From Leptoclinus maculatus (lineage: Eukaryota; Chordata; Actinopteri; Perciformes; Stichaeidae), in assembly GCA_032191485.1 (NCBI GenBank), contig JAVDOI010000005.1, positions 5,879,979-5,943,978 of the forward strand: a DNA stretch of 64,000 nt, written 5' to 3'. Each line of letters starts with the position of its first letter. Positions within the stretch are counted from its first letter, which is position 1. Below, piece after piece: positions 46,201 through 61,200 of this stretch. Under the pieces are notes generated by a model, which saw only the letters and a program-made list of their open reading frames with translations, made no database searches and had not been told where the DNA came from. Position numbers and translations under genes: made by a program.

Positions 46201-49200
46201 TCAGGACATTAGTTGTCGTTGGGATGACAGTTGTTTGGACAGCAGTTGTTGGGGCTGCAGTTGTTGATGTTTGGGCTGCAGTTGTTGATGTAAGGACAGC
46301 AGTTGTCGTTGGGACGACAGTTGTTTGGGCGGCAGTTGTTGGGGCTGCAGTTGTCGTTGGGGCTGCAGTTGTTGATGTCAAGACAGCAGTTGTCGTTGGG
46401 ACGACAGTTGTTGGTGTCAGGACAGCAGTTGTCGTTGGGATGACAGTTGTTGTCATTTGGGCGGCAGTTGTTGTTTGGGGGGCAGTTGTTGTTGGGGCTA
46501 CAGTTGTTGATGTTTGGGCTGCAGTTGTTGATGTTTGGGCGGCAGTTGTTGTTGGGGCGGCAGTTGTTGATGTCAGGACAGCAGTTGTCGTTGGGACGAC
46601 AGTTTTTGGGGCGACAGTTGTTGTTTGGGTGGCAGTTGTTGTTGGGCCTGGAGTTGTTGATGTTTGGGCTGCAGTTGTTGATGTCAGGACAGCAGTTGTT
46701 GTTGGGACGACAGTTGTTTGGGCGGCAGTTGTTGGGGCTGCAGTTGTTGATGTCAAGACAGCAGTTGTCGTTGGGACGACAGTTGTTGTTTGGGCGGCAG
46801 TTGTTGTTGGGGCTTCAGTTGTCGTTGGGGCTGCAGTTGTTGTCATTTTGGCCGCTGTTGTTGTTGGGGCAACAGTTGTTGCAGTTGTTGTAATGTGAGC
46901 CGCAGTTGTCGTTGTGGTTGCGGTTGTTGTCATGTGGGTCGCAGTTGTTGATGTTTGGGCGGCAGTTGTTATTGGAGCGGCAGTTGTTGATGTCAGGACA
47001 GCAGTTGTTGTTGGGGCGTCAGTTGTTGTTTGGGCGGCAGTTGTCGTTGGGATGACAGTTGTTGATGTTTGGGCAGCAGTTGTTGATGTCAGGACAGCAG
47101 TTGTCGTTGGGACGACAATTGTTGTTTGGGGGGCAGTTGTTGGGGTGGCAGTTGTTGATGTTAGGACAGCAGTTGTTGGGACGACAGTTGTTGTTTGGGC
47201 GGCAGTTGTTGGGGCGGCATTTGTTGATGTCAGGACAGCAGTTGTCGTTGGGACGACAGTTGTTTGGGCGGCAGTTGGGGCTGCAGTTGTCGTTGGGGCT
47301 GCAGTTGTTGATGTCAAGACAGCAGTTGTCGTTGGGACGACAGTTGTTGTTTGAGGGGCAGTTGTTGTTGGGGCGGCAGTTGTTGATGTCAGGACAGTAG
47401 TTGTTGGGACGACAGTTGTTGTTTGGGCGGCAGTTGTTGGGGCGGCAGTTGTTGATGTCAGGACAGTAGTTGTTGGGACGACAGTTGATGTTTGGGCTGC
47501 AGTTGTTGATATCAGGACAGCAGTTGTCGTTGGGATGACAGTTGTTTGGACAGCAGTTGTCGTTGGGACGACAGTTGTTGTTATGGGGGCAGTTGTTGTT
47601 GGGGCGGCAGTTGTTGATGTCAGGACAGTAGTTGTCGTTGTGACGACAGTTGTTTGGGCGGCAGTTGTTGGGGCTGCAGTTGTCGTTGGGGCTGCAGTTG
47701 TTGATGTCAGGACAGCAGTTGTCGTTGGGACGACAGTTTTTGGGGCGACAGTTGTTGTTTGGGTGGCAGTTGTTGTTGGGCCTGGAGTTGTTGATGTTTG
47801 GGCTGCAGTTGTTGATGTCAGGACAGCAGTTGTTGTTGGGACGACAGTTGTTTGGGCGGCAGTTGTTGGGGCTGCAGTTGTTGATGTCAAGACAGCAGTT
47901 GTCGTTGGGACGACAGTTGTTGTTTGGGCGGCAGTTGTTGTTGGGGCTTCAGTTGTCGTTGGGGCTGCAGTTGTTGTCATTTTGGCCGCTGTTGTTGTTG
48001 GGGCAACAGTTGTTGCAGTTGTTGTAATGTGAGCCGCAGTTGTCGTTGTGGTTGCGGTTGTTGTCATGTGGGTCGCAGTTGTTGATGTTTGGGCGGCAGT
48101 TGTTATTGGAGCGGCAGTTGTTGATGTCAGGACAGCAGTTGTCGTTGGGGCGTCAGTTGTTGTTTGGGCGGCAGTTGTCGTTGGGATGACAGTTGTTGAT
48201 GTTTGGGCAGCAGTTGTTGATGTCAGGACAGCAGTTGTCGTTGGGACGACAGTTGTTGTTTGGGGGGCAGTTGTTGGGGTGGCAGTTGTTGATGTTAGGA
48301 CAGCAGTTGTTGGGAAGACAGTTGTTGTTTGGGCGGCAGTTGTTGGGGCGGCATTTGTTGATGTCAGGACAGCAGTTGTCGTTGGGACGACAGTTGTTTG
48401 GGCGGCAGTTGGGGCTGCAGTTGTTGATGTCAGGACAGTAGTTGTTGGGACGACAGTTGATGTTTGGGCTGCAGTTGTTGATTTCAGGACAGCAGTTGTC
48501 GTTGGGATGACAGTTGTTTGGACAGCAGTTGTCGTTGGGACGACAGTTGTTGTTTGGGGGGCAGTTGTTGTTGGGGCGGCAGTTGTTGATGTCAGGACAG
48601 TAGTTGTCGTTGTGACGACAGTTGTTTGGGCGGCAGTTGTTGGGGCTGCAGTTGTCGTTGGGGCTGCAGTTGTTGATGTCAAGACAGCAGTTGTCGTTGG
48701 GACGACAGTTGTTGTTTGGGGGGCAGTTGTTGTTGGGGTGGCAGTTGTTGATGTCAGGACAGTAGTTGTTGGGACGACAGTTGTTTGGGCGGCAGTTGTC
48801 GTTGGGGCTGCAGTTGTTGATGTCAAGACAGCAGTTGTTGTTGGGGCGACAATTGTTGTTTGGGCGGCAGTTGTTGATGTCAGGACAGCAGTTGTCGTTG
48901 GGACGACAGTTGTTTGGGGGGCAGTTGTTGTTGGGGCGGCAGTTGTTGATGTCAGGACAGTAGTTGTTGGGACGACAGTTGTTTGGGCGGCAGTTGTTGT
49001 TGGGGCGGCAGTTGTTGATGTCAGGACAGCAGTTGTCGTTGGGACGACAGTTGTTGTTTGGGGGGCAGTTGTTGTTGGGGTGGCAGTTGTTGATGTCAGG
49101 ACAGTAGTTGTTGGGACGACAGTTGTTGTTTGGGCGGCAGTTGTTGATGTCAGGACAGTAGTTGTTGGGACGACAGTTGATGTTTGGGCTGCAGTTGTTG

Positions 49201-52200
49201 ATTTCAGGACATTAGTTGTCGTTGGGACGACAGTTGTTTGGGCGGCAGTTGTTGGGGCTGCAGTTGTCGTTGGGGCTGCAGTTGTTGATGTCAAGACAGC
49301 AGTTGTCGTTGGGACGACAGTTGTTGTTCGGGGGGCAGTTTTTGTTTGGGCGGCAGTTGTTGATGTCAGGACAGTAGTTGTTGGGACGACAGTTGTTGTT
49401 TGGGCGGCAGTTGTTGATGTCAGGACAGTAGTTGTTGGGACGACAGTTGATGTTTGGGCTGCAGTTGTTGATTTCAGGACATTAGTTGTCGTTGGGATGA
49501 CAGTTGTTTGGACAGCAGTTGTTGGGGCTGCAGTTGTTGATGTTTGGGCTGCAGTTGTTGATGTAAGGACAGCAGTTGTCGTTGGGACGACAGTTGTTTG
49601 GGCGGCAGTTGTTGGGGCTGCAGTTGTCGTTGGGGCTGCAGTTGTTGATGTCAAGACAGCAGTTGTCGTTGGGACGACAGTTGTTGGTGTCAGGACAGCA
49701 GTTGTCGTTGGGATGACAGTTGTTGTCATTTGGGCGGCAGTTGTTGTTTGGGGGGCAGTTGTTGTTGGGGCTACAGTTGTTGATGTTTGGGCTGCAGTTG
49801 TTGATGTTTGGGCGGCAGTTGTTGTTGGGGCGGCAGTTGTTGATGTCAGGACAGCAGTTGTCGTTGGGACGACAGTTTTTGGGGCGACAGTTGTTGTTTG
49901 GGTGGCAGTTGTTGTTGGGCCTGGAGTTGTTGATGTTTGGGCTGCAGTTGTTGATGTCAGGACAGCAGTTGTTGTTGGGACGACAGTTGTTTGGGCGGCA
50001 GTTGTTGGGGCTGCAGTTGTTGATGTCAAGACAGCAGTTGTCGTTGGGACGACAGTTGTTGTTTGGGCGGCAGTTGTTGTTGGGGCTTCAGTTGTCGTTG
50101 GGGCTGCAGTTGTTGTCATTTTGGCCGCTGTTGTTGTTGGGGCAACAGTTGTTGCAGTTGTTGTAATGTGAGCCGCAGTTGTCGTTGTGGTTGCGGTTGT
50201 TGTCATGTGGGTCGCAGTTGTTGATGTTTGGGCGGCAGTTGTTATTGGAGCGGCAGTTGTTGATGTCAGGACAGCAGTTGTCGTTGGGGCGTCAGTTGTT
50301 GTTTGGGCGGCAGTTGTCGTTGGGATGACAGTTGTTGATGTTTGGGCAGCAGTTGTTGATGTCAGGACAGCAGTTGTCGTTGGGACGACAATTGTTGTTT
50401 GGGGGGCAGTTGTTGGGGTGGCAGTTGTTGATGTTAGGACAGCAGTTGTTGGGACGACAGTTGTTGTTTGGGCGGCAGTTGTTGGGGCGGCATTTGTTGA
50501 TGTCAGGACAGCAGTTGTCGTTGGGACGACAGTTGTTTGGGCGGCAGTTGGGGCTGCAGTTGTCGTTGGGGCTGCAGTTGTTGATGTCAAGACAGCAGTT
50601 GTCGTTGGGACGACAGTTGTTGTTTGAGGGGCAGTTGTTGTTGGGGCGGCAGTTGTTGATGTCAGGACAGTAGTTGTTGGGACGACAGTTGTTGTTTGGG
50701 CGGCAGTTGTTGGGGCGGCAGTTGTTGATGTCAGGACAGTAGTTGTTGGGACGACAGTTGATGTTTGGGCTGCAGTTGTTGATATCAGGACAGCAGTTGT
50801 CGTTGGGATGACAGTTGTTTGGACAGCAGTTGTCGTTGGGACGACAGTTGTTGTTATGGGGGCAGTTGTTGTTGGGGCGGCAGTTGTTGATGTCAGGACA
50901 GTAGTTGTCGTTGTGACGACAGTTGTTTGGGCGGCAGTTGGGGCTGCAGTTGTCGTTGGGGCTGCAGTTGTTGATGTCAAGACAGCAGTTGTCGTTGGGA
51001 CGACAGTTGTTGTTTGAGGGGCAGTTGTTGTTGGGGCGGCAGTTGTTGATGTCAGGACAGTCGTTGTTGGGACGACAGTTGTTGTTTGGGCGGCAGTTGT
51101 TGGGGCGGCAGTTGTTGATGTCAGGACAGTAGTTGTTGGGACGACAGTTGATGTTTGGGCTGCAGTTGTTGATATCAGGACAGCAGTTGTCGTTGGGATG
51201 ACAGTTGTTTGGACAGCAGTTGTCGTTGGGACGACAGTTGTTGTTATGGGGGCAGTTGTTGTTGGGGCGGCAGTTGTTGATGTCAGGACAGTAGTTGTCG
51301 TTGTGACGACAGTTGTTTGGGCGGCAGTTGTTGGGGCTGCAGTTGTCGTTGGGGCTGCAGTTGTTGATGTCAGGACAGCAGTTGTCGTTGGGACGACAGT
51401 TTTTGGGGCGACAGTTGTTGTTTGGGTGGCAGTTGTTGTTGGGCCTGGAGTTGTTGATGTTTGGGCTGCAGTTGTTGATGTCAGGACAGCAGTTGTTGTT
51501 GGGACGACAGTTGTTTGGGCGGCAGTTGTTGGGGCTGCAGTTGTTGATGTCAAGACAGCAGTTGTCGTTGGGACGACAGTTGTTGTTTGGGCGGCAGTTG
51601 TTGTTGGGGCTTCAGTTGTCGTTGGGGCTGCAGTTGTTGTCATTTTGGCCGCTGTTGTTGTTGGGGCAACAGTTGTTGCAGTTGTTGTAATGTGAGCCGC
51701 AGTTGTCGTTGTGGTTGCGGTTGTTGTCATGTGGGTCGCAGTTGTTGATGTTTGGGAGGCAGTTGTTATTGGAGCGGCAGTTGTTGATGTCAGGACAGCA
51801 GTTGTCGTTGGGGCGTCAGTTGTTGTTTGGGCGGCAGTTGTCGTTGGGATGACAGTTGTTGATGTTTGGGCAGCAGTTGTTGATGTCAGGACAGCAGTTG
51901 TCGTTGGGACGACAGTTGTTGTTTGGGGGGCAGTTGTTGGGGTGGCAGTTGTTGATGTTAGGACAGCAGTTGTTGGGACGACAGTTGTTGTTTGGGCGGC
52001 AGTTGTTGGGGCGGCATTTGTTGATGTCAGGACAGCAGTTGTCGTTGGGACGACAGTTGTTTGGGCGGCAGTTGGGGCTGCAGTTGTCGTTGGGGCTGCA
52101 GTTGTTGATGTCAAGACAGCAGTTGTCGTTGGGACGACAGTTGTTGTTTGAGGGGCAGTTGTTGTTGGGGCGGCAGTTGTTGATGTCAGGACAGTAGTTG

Positions 52201-55200
52201 TTGGGACGACAGTTGTTGTTTGGGCGGCAGTTGTTGGGGCGGCAGTTGTTGATGTCAGGACAGTAGTTGTTGGGACGACAGTTGATGTTTGGGCTGCAGT
52301 TGTTGATTTCAGGACAGCAGTTGTCGTTGGGATGACAGTTGTTTGGACAGCAGTTGTCGTTGGGACGACAGTTGTTGTTTGGGGGGCAGTTGTTGTTGGG
52401 GCGGCAGTTGTTGATGTCAGGACAGTAGTTGTCGTTGTGACGACAGTTGTTTGGGCGGCAGTTGTTGGGGCTGCAGTTGTCGTTGGGGCTGCAGTTGTTG
52501 ATGTCAAGACAGCAGTTGTCGTTGGGACGACAGTTGTTGTTTGGGGGGCAGTTGTTGTTGGGGTGGCAGTTGTTGATGTCAGGACAGTAGTTGTTGGGAC
52601 GACAGTTGTTTGGGCGGCAGTTGTCGTTGGGGCTGCAGTTGTTGATGTCAAGACAGCAGTTGTTGTTGGGGCGACAATTGTTGTTTGGGCGGCAGTTGTT
52701 GATGTCAGGACAGCAGTTGTCGTTGGGACGACAGTTGTTTGGGGGGCAGTTGTTGTTGGGGCGGCAGTTGTTGATGTCAGGACAGTAGTTGTTGGGACGA
52801 CAGTTGTTTGGGCGGCAGTTGTTGTTGGGGCGGCAGTTGTTGATGTCAGGACAGCAGTTGTCGTTGGGACGACAGTTGTTGTTTGGGGGGCAGTTGTTGT
52901 TGGGGTGGCAGTTGTTGATGTCAGGACAGTAGTTGTTGGGACGACAGTTGTTGTTTGGGCGGCAGTTGTTGATGTCAGGACAGTAGTTGTTGGGACGACA
53001 GTTGATGTTTGGGCTGCAGTTGTTGATTTCAGGACATTAGTTGTCGTTGGGACGACAGTTGTTTGGGCGGCAGTTGTTGGGGCTGCAGTTGTCGTTGGGG
53101 CTGCAGTTGTTGATGTCAAGACAGCAGTTGTCGTTGGGACGACAGTTGTTGTTTGGGGGGCAGTTGTTGTTTGGGCGGCAGTTGTTGATGTCAGGACAGT
53201 AGTTGTTGGGACGACAATTGTTGTTTGGGGGGCAGTTGTTGTTTGGGCGGCAGTTGTTGATGTCAGGACAGGTGTTGTTGGGACGACAGTTGTTGTTTGG
53301 GCGGCAGTTGTTGGGGCGGGAGTTGTTGATGTCAGGACAGCAGTTGTCGTTGGGACGACAGTTGTTTGGGCGGCAGTTGTTGGGGCTGCAGTTGTCGTTG
53401 GGGCTGCAGTTGTTGATGTCAAGACAGCAGTTGTCGTTGGGACGACAGTTGTTGTTTGGGGGGCAGTTGTTGTTCGGGTGGCAGTTGTTGATGTCAGGAC
53501 AGTAGTTGTTGGGATGACAGTTGTTGTTTGGGCGGCAGTTGTTGCGGCGGCAGTTGTTGATGTCAGGACAGTAGTTGTTGGGACGACAGTTGATGTTTGG
53601 GCTGCAGTTGTTGATGTCAGGACAGCAGTTGTCGTTGGGATGACAGTTGTTTGGGCGGCAGTTGTCGTTGGGGCTGCAGTTGTTGATGTCAAGACAGCAG
53701 TTGTTGTTTGTGCGACAATTGTTGTTTGGGCGGCAGTTGTTGATGTCAGGACAGCAGTTGTCGTTGGGATGACAGTTGTTGTTTGGGTGGCAGTTGTTGT
53801 TGGGGCGGCAGTTGTTGATGTCAGGACAGTAGTTGTTGGGACAACAGTTGTTTGGGCAGCAGTTGTTGTTGGGGCGGCAGTTGTTGATGTCAGGACAGCA
53901 GTTGTCGTTGGGACGACAGTTGTTTGGGCGGCAGTTGTCGTTGGGGCTGCAGTTGTTGATGTTTGGGCAGCAGTTGTCGTTGGGACGACAGTTGTTTGGG
54001 CGGCAGTTGTTGGGGCTGCAGTTGTCGTTGCGTCTGCAGTTGTTGATGTCAAGACAGCAGTTGTCGTTGGGACGACAGTTGTTGTTTGGGGGGAAGTTGT
54101 TGTTTGGGCGGCAGTTGTTGATGTCAGGACAGTAGTTGTTGGGACGACAGTTGTTGTTTGGGCGGCAGTTGTTGTTGCGTCTGCAGTTGTCGTTGGGGCT
54201 TCAGTTGTCATTTCGGCAGCAGTTGTAGTTTGGGGGGCAGTTGTTGATGTTTGGGAGGCAGTAGTTGTTGGGGCGACAGTTGTTGATGTTTGGGCTGCAG
54301 TTGTTGATGTTTGGGCGGCTGTTGTTGTTGGGGCGGCAGTTTTTGATGTCAGGACAGCAGTTGTTGTTGGGACGACAGTTGTTGGGGTGACAGTTGTTGA
54401 TGGGGCGACAGTTGTTGTTTGGGTGGCAGTTGTTGGGGCTGCAGTTGTTGATGTTTGGGCTGCAGTTGTTGATGTAAGGACAGCAGTTGTCGTTGGGACG
54501 ACAGTTGTTTGGGCGGCAGTTGTTGGGGCTGCAGTTGATGTCAAGACAGCAGTTGTCGTTGGGACGACAGTTGTTGTTTGGGGGGCAGTTGTTGTTTGGG
54601 CGGCAGTTGTTGTTGCGTCTGCAGTTGTCGTTGGGGCTTCAGTTGTCATTTCGGCAGCAGTTGTAGTTTGGGGGGCAGTTGTTGATGTTTGGGAGGCAGT
54701 AGTTGTTGGGGCGACAGTTGTTGATATTTGGGCTGCAGTTGTTGATGTTTGGGCGGCTGTTGTTGTTGGGGCGGCAGTTGTTGATGTCAGGACAGCAGTT
54801 GTTGTTGGGACGACAGTTGTTGGGGTGACAGTTGTTGATGGGGCGACAGTTGTTGATGTCAGGACAGCAGTTGTTGTTGGGACGACAGTTGTTGGGGTGA
54901 CAGTTGTTGATGGGGCGACAGTTGTTGTTTGGGTGGCAGTTGTTGGGGCTGCAGTTGTTGATGTTTGGGCTGCAGTTGTTGATGTAAGGACAGCAGTTGT
55001 CGTTGGGACGACAGTTGTTTGGGCGGCAGTTGTTGGGGCTGCAGTTGTCGTTGGGGCTGCAGTTGTTGATGTCAAGACAGCAGTTGTCGTTGGGACGACA
55101 GTTGATGTTTGGGGGGCAGTTGTTGTTTGGGCGGCAGTTGTTGATGTCAGGACAGTAGTTGTTGGGACGACAGTTGTTGTTTGGGGGGCAGTTGTTGTTT

Positions 55201-58200
55201 GGGCGGCAGTTGTTGATGTCAGGACAGTAGTTGTTGGGACGACAGTTGTTGTTTGGGCGGCAGTTGTTGGGGCGGGAGTTGTTGATGTCAGGACAGCAGT
55301 TGTCGTTGGGACGACAGTTGTTTGGGCGGCAGTTGTTGGGGCTGCAGTTGTCGTTGGGGCTGCAGTTGTTGATGTCAAGACAGCAGTTGTCGTTGGGACG
55401 ACAGTTGTTGTTTGGGGGGCAGTTGTTTTTGGGGTGGCAGTTGTTGATGTCAGGACAGTAGTTGTTGGGACGACAGTTGTTGTTTGGGCGGCAGTTGTTG
55501 CGGCGGCAGTTGTTGATGTCAGGACAGTAGTTGTTGGGACGACAGTTGATGTTTGGGCTGCAGTTGTTGATTTCAGGACAGCAGTTGTCGTTGGGATGAC
55601 AGTTGTTTGGGCGGCAGTTGTCGTTGGGGCTGCAGTTGTTGATGTCAAGACAGCAGTTGTTGTTGGGGCGACAATTGTTGTTTGGGCGGCAGTTGTTGAT
55701 GTCAGGACAGCAGTTGTCGTTGGGACGACAGTTGTTGTTTGGGGGGCAGTTGTTGTTGGGGCGGCAGTTGTTGATGTCAGGACAGTAGTTGTTGGGACGA
55801 CAGTTGTTTGGGCAGCAGTTGTTGTTGGGGCGGCAGTTGTTGATGTCAGGACAGCAGTTGTCGTTGGGACGACAGTTGTTTGTGCGGCAGTTGTCGTTGG
55901 GGCTGCAGTTGTTGATGTTTGGGCAGCAGTTGTCGTTGGGACGACAGTTGTTTGGGCGGCAGTTGTTGGGGCTGCAGTTGTCGTTGCGTCTGCAGTTGTT
56001 GATGTCAAGACAGCAGTTGTCGTTGGGACGACAGTTGTTGTTTGGGGGGCAGTAGTTGTTTGGGCGGCAGTTGTTGATGTCAGGACAGTAGTTGTTGGGA
56101 CGACAGTTGTTGTTTGTGCGGCAGTTGTTGGGGCGGGAGTTGTTGATGTCAGGACAGCAGTTGTCGTTGGGACGACAGTTGTTTGGGCGGCAGTTGTTGG
56201 GGCTGCAGTTGTCGTTGGGGCTGCAGTTGTTGATGTCAAGACAGCAGTTGTCGTTGGGACGACAGTTGTTGTTTGGGGGGCAGTTGTTGTTGGGGTGGCA
56301 GTTGTTGATGTCAGGACAGTAGTTGTTGGGACGACAGTTGTTGTTTGGGCGGCAGTTGTTGCGGCGGCAGTTGTTGATGTCAGGACAGTAGTTGTTGGGA
56401 CGACAGTTGATGTTTGGGCTGCAGTTGTTGATGTCAGGACAGCAGTTGTCGTTGGGATGACAGTTGTTTGGGCGGCAGTTGTCGTTGGGGCTGCAGTTGT
56501 TGATGTCAAGACAGCAGTTGTTGTTGGGGCGACAATTGTTGTTTGGGCGGCAGTTGTTGATGTCAGGACAGCAGTTGTCGTTGGGACGACAGTTGTTTGG
56601 GGGGCAGTTGTTGTTGGGGCGGCAGTTGTTGATGTCAGGACAGTAGTTGTTGGGACGACAGTTGTTGTTTGGGCGGCAGTTGTTGGGGCGGGAGTTGTTG
56701 ATGTCAGGACAGCAGTTGTCGTTGGGACGACAGTTGTTTGGGCGGCAGTTGTTGGGGCTGCAGTTGTCGTTGGGGCTGCAGTTGTTGATGTCAAGACAGC
56801 AGTTGTCGTTGGGACGACAGTTGTTGTTTGGGGGGCAGTTGTTGTTGGGGTGGCAGTTGTTGATGTCAGGACAGTAGTTGTTGGGACGACAGTTGTTGTT
56901 TGGGCGGCAGTTGTTGCGGCGGCAGTTGTTGATGTCAGGACAGTAGTTGTTGGGACGACAGTTGATGTTTGGGCTGCAGTTGTTGATTTCAGGACAGCAG
57001 TTGTCGTTGGGATGACAGTTGTTTGGGCGGCAGTTGTCGTTGGGGCTGCAGTTGTTGATGTCAAGACAGCAGTTGTTGTTGGGGCGACAATTGTTGTTTG
57101 GGCGGCAGTTGTTGATGTCAGGACAGCAGTTGTCGTTGGGACGACAGTTGTTGTTTGGGGGGCAGTTGTTGTTGGGGCGGCAGTTGTTGATGTCAGGACA
57201 GTAGTTGTTGGGACGACAGTTGTTTGGGCAGCAGTTGTTGTTGGGGCGGCAGTTGTTGATGTCAGGACAGCAGTTGTCGTTGGGACGACAGTTGTTTGTG
57301 CGGCAGTTGTCGTTGGGGCTGCAGTTGTTGATGTTTGGGCAGCAGTTGTCGTTGGGACGACAGTTGTTTGGGCGGCAGTTGTTGGGGCTGCAGTTGTCGT
57401 TGCGTCTGCAGTTGTTGATGTCAAGACAGCAGTTGTCGTTGGGACGACAGTTGTTGTTTGGGGGGCAGTAGTTGTTTGGGCGGCAGTTGTTGATGTCAGG
57501 ACAGTAGTTGTTGGGACGACAGTTGTTGTTTGTGCGGCAGTTGTTGGGGCGGGAGTTGTTGATGTCAGGACAGCAGTTGTCGTTGGGACGACAGTTGTTT
57601 GGGCGGCAGTTGTTGGGGCTGCAGTTGTCGTTGGGGCTGCAGTTGTTGATGTCAAGACAGCAGTTGTCGTTGGGACGACAGTTGTTGTTTGGGGGGCAGT
57701 TGTTGTTGGGGTGGCAGTTGTTGATGTCAGGACAGTAGTTGTTGGGACGACAGTTGTTGTTTGGGCGGCAGTTGTTGCGGCGGCAGTTGTTGATGTCAGG
57801 ACAGTAGTTGTTGGGACGACAGTTGATGTTTGGGCTGCAGTTGTTGATGTCAGGACAGCAGTTGTCGTTGGGATGACAGTTGTTTGGGCGGCAGTTGTCG
57901 TTGGGGCTGCAGTTGTTGATGTCAAGACAGCAGTTGTTGTTGGGGCGACAATTGTTGTTTGGGCGGCAGTTGTTGATGTCAGGACAGCAGTTGTCGTTGG
58001 GACGACAGTTGTTTGGGGGGCAGTTGTTGTTGGGGCGGCAGTTGTTGATGTCAGGACAGTAGTTGTTGGGACGACAGTTGTTTGGACGGCAGTTGTTGTT
58101 GGGGCGGCAGTTGTTGATGTCAGGACAGCAGTTGTCGTTGGGACGACAGTTGTTGTTTGGGGGGCAGTTGTTGTTGGGGTGGCAGTTGTTGATGTCAGGA

Positions 58201-61200
58201 CAGTAGTTGTTGGGACGAAAGTTGTTGTTTGGGCGGCAGTTGTTGGGGCGGCAGTTGTTGATGTCAGGACAGTAGTTGTTGGGACGACAGTTGATGTTTG
58301 GGCTGCAGTTGTTGATTTTAGGACAGCAGTTGTTGTTGGGATGACAGTTGTTTGGGCGGCAGTTGTCGTTGGGGCTGCAGTTGTTGATGTCAAGACAGCA
58401 GTTGTTGTTGGGGCGACAATTGTTGTTTGGGCGGCAGTTGTTGATGTCAGGACAGCAGTTGTTGGGACGACAGTTGTTGTTTTGGCGGCAGTTGTTTCGG
58501 CGGCAGTTGTTGATGTCAGGACAGTAGTTGTTGGGACGACAGTTGATGTTTGGGCTGCAGTTGTTGATTTCAGGACAGCAGTTGTCGTTGGGATGACAGT
58601 TGTTTGGGCGGCAGTTGTCGTTGGGGCTGCAGTTGTTGATGTCAAGACAGCAGTTGTTGTTGGGGCGACAATTGTTGTTTGGGCGGCAGTTGTTGATGTC
58701 AGGACAGCAGTTGTCGTTGGGACGACAGTTGTTTGGGGGGCAGTTGTTGTTGGGGCGGCAGTTGTTGATGTCAGGACAGTAGTTGTTGGGACGACAGTTG
58801 TTTGGACGGCAGTTGTTGTTGGGGCGGCAGTTGTTGATGTCAGGACAGCAGTTGTCGTTGGGACGACAGTTGTTGTTTGGGGGGCAGTTGTTGTTGGGGT
58901 GGCAGTTGTTGATGTCAGGACAGTAGTTGTTGGGACGACAGTTGTTGTTTGGGCGGCAGTTGTTGGGGCGGCAGTTGTTGATGTCAGGACAGTAGTTGTT
59001 GGGACGACAGTTGATGTTTGGGCTGCAGTTGTTGATTTTAGGACAGCAGTTGTTGTTGGGATGACAGTTGTTTGGGCGGCAGTTGTCGTTGGGGCTGCAG
59101 TTGTTGATGTCAAGACAGCAGTTGTTGTTGGGACGACAATTGTTGTTTGGGCGGCAGTTGTTGATGTCAGGACAGCAGTTGTTGGGACGACAGTTGTTGT
59201 TTTGGCGGCAGTTGTTGTTGGGTCTGCAGTTGTTGATGTTTGGGCAGAAGTTGTTGATGTTTGGGCTGCAGTTGTTGATTTCAGGACAGCAGTTGTCGTT
59301 GGGATGACAGTTGTTTGGGCGGCAGTTGTCGTTGGGGCTGCAGTTGTTGATGTCAGGACAGTAGTTGTTGGGACGACAGTTGTTGTTTGGGCGGCAGTTG
59401 TTGTTGGGTCTGCAGTTGTCGTTGGGGCTTCAGTTGTCATTTCGCCAGCAGTTGTAGTTTGGGGGGCAGTTGTTGATGTTTGGGAGGCAGTAGTTGTTGA
59501 TGTTTGGGCGGCTGTTGTTGTTGGGGCGGCAGTTGTTGATGTCAGGACAGCAGTTGTTGTTGGGACGACAGTTGTGGGGGTGACAGTTGTTGATGGGGCG
59601 ACAGTTGTTGTTTGGGTGGCAGTTGTTGGGGCTGCAGTTGTTGATGTTTGGGCTGCAGTTGTTGATGTAAGGACAGCAGTTGTCGTTGGGACGACAGTTG
59701 TTTGGGCGGCAGTCTTTGGGGCTGCAGTTGATGTCAAGACAGCAGTTGTCGTTGGGACGACAGTTGTTGTTTGGGGGGCAGTTGTTGTTTGGGCGGCAGT
59801 TGTTGATGTCAGGACAGTAGTTGTTGGGACGACAGTTGTTGTTTGGGCGGCAGTTGTTGGGGCGGGAGTTGTTGATGTCAGGACAGCAGTTGTCGTTGGG
59901 GCGACAGTTGTTTGGGCGGCAGTTGTTGGGGCTGCAGTTGTCGTTGGGGCTTCAGTTGTTGATGTCAAGACAGCAGTTGTCGTTGGGACAACAGTTGTTG
60001 CTTGGGGGGCAGTTGTTGTTGGGGTGGCAGTTGTTGATGTCAGGACAGTAGTTGTTGGGACGACAGTTGATGTTTGGGCTGCAGTTGTTGATTTCAGGAC
60101 AGCAGTTGTCGTTGGGATGACAGTTGTTTGGGCGGCAGTTGTCGTTGGGGCTGCAGTTGTTGATGTCAAGACAGCAGTTGTTGTTGGGGCGACAATTGTT
60201 GTTTGGGCGGTAGTTGTTGATGTCAGGACAGCAGTTGTCGTTGGGACGACAGTTGTTGTTGGGGGGGCAGTTGTTGGGGTGGCAGTTGTTGATGTCAGGA
60301 CAGTAGTTGTTGGGACGACAGTTGTTTGGGCAGCAGTTGTTGTTGGGGCGGCAGTTGTTGATGTCAGGACAGCAGTTGTCGTTGGGACGACAGTTGTTTG
60401 TGCGGCAGTTGTCGTTGGGGCTGCAGTTGTTGATGTTTGGGCAGCAGTTGTCGTTGGGACGACAGTTGTTTGGGCGGCAGTTGTTGGGGCTGCAGTTGTC
60501 GTTGCGTCTGCAGTTGTTGATGTCAAGACAGCAGTTGTCGTTGGGACGACAGTTGTTGTTTGGGGGGCAGTAGTTGTTTGGGCGGCAGTTGTTGATGTCA
60601 GGACAGTAGTTGTTGGGACGACAGTTGTTGTTTGTGCGGCAGTTGTTGGGGCGGGAGTTGTTGATGTCAGGACAGCAGTTGTCGTTGGGACGACAGTTGT
60701 TTGGGCGGCAGTTGTTGGGGCTGCAGTTGTCGTTGGGGCTGCAGTTGTTGATGTCAAGACAGCAGTTGTCGTTGGGACGACAGTTGTTGTTTGGGGGGCA
60801 GTTGTTGTTGGGGTGGCAGTTGTTGATGTCAGGACAGTAGTTGTTGGGACGACAGTTGTTGTTTGGGCGGCAGTTGTTGCGGCGGCAGTTGTTGATGTCA
60901 GGACAGTAGTTGTTGGGACGACAGTTGATGTTTGGGCTGCAGTTGTTGATGTCAGGACAGCAGTTGTCGTTGGGATGACAGTTGTTTGGGCGGCAGTTGT
61001 CGTTGGGGCTGCAGTTGTTGATGTCAAGACAGCAGTTGTTGTTGGGGCGACAATTGTTGTTTGGGCGGCAGTTGTTGATGTCAGGACAGCAGTTGTCGTT
61101 GGGACGACAGTTGTTTGGGGGGCAGTTGTTGTTGGGGCGGCAGTTGTTGATGTCAGGACAGTAGTTGTTGGGACGACAGTTGTTGTTTGGGCGGCAGTTG

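Noticed and set aside
48048..50171. 707-codon plus-strand frame and the similar VVDVRTAVVVGTT frames from 38 to 52 kb
   Set aside because: Reverse reading of the giant mucin exon. Stops are rare only because the repeat contains no TTA, CTA or TCA in that phase.
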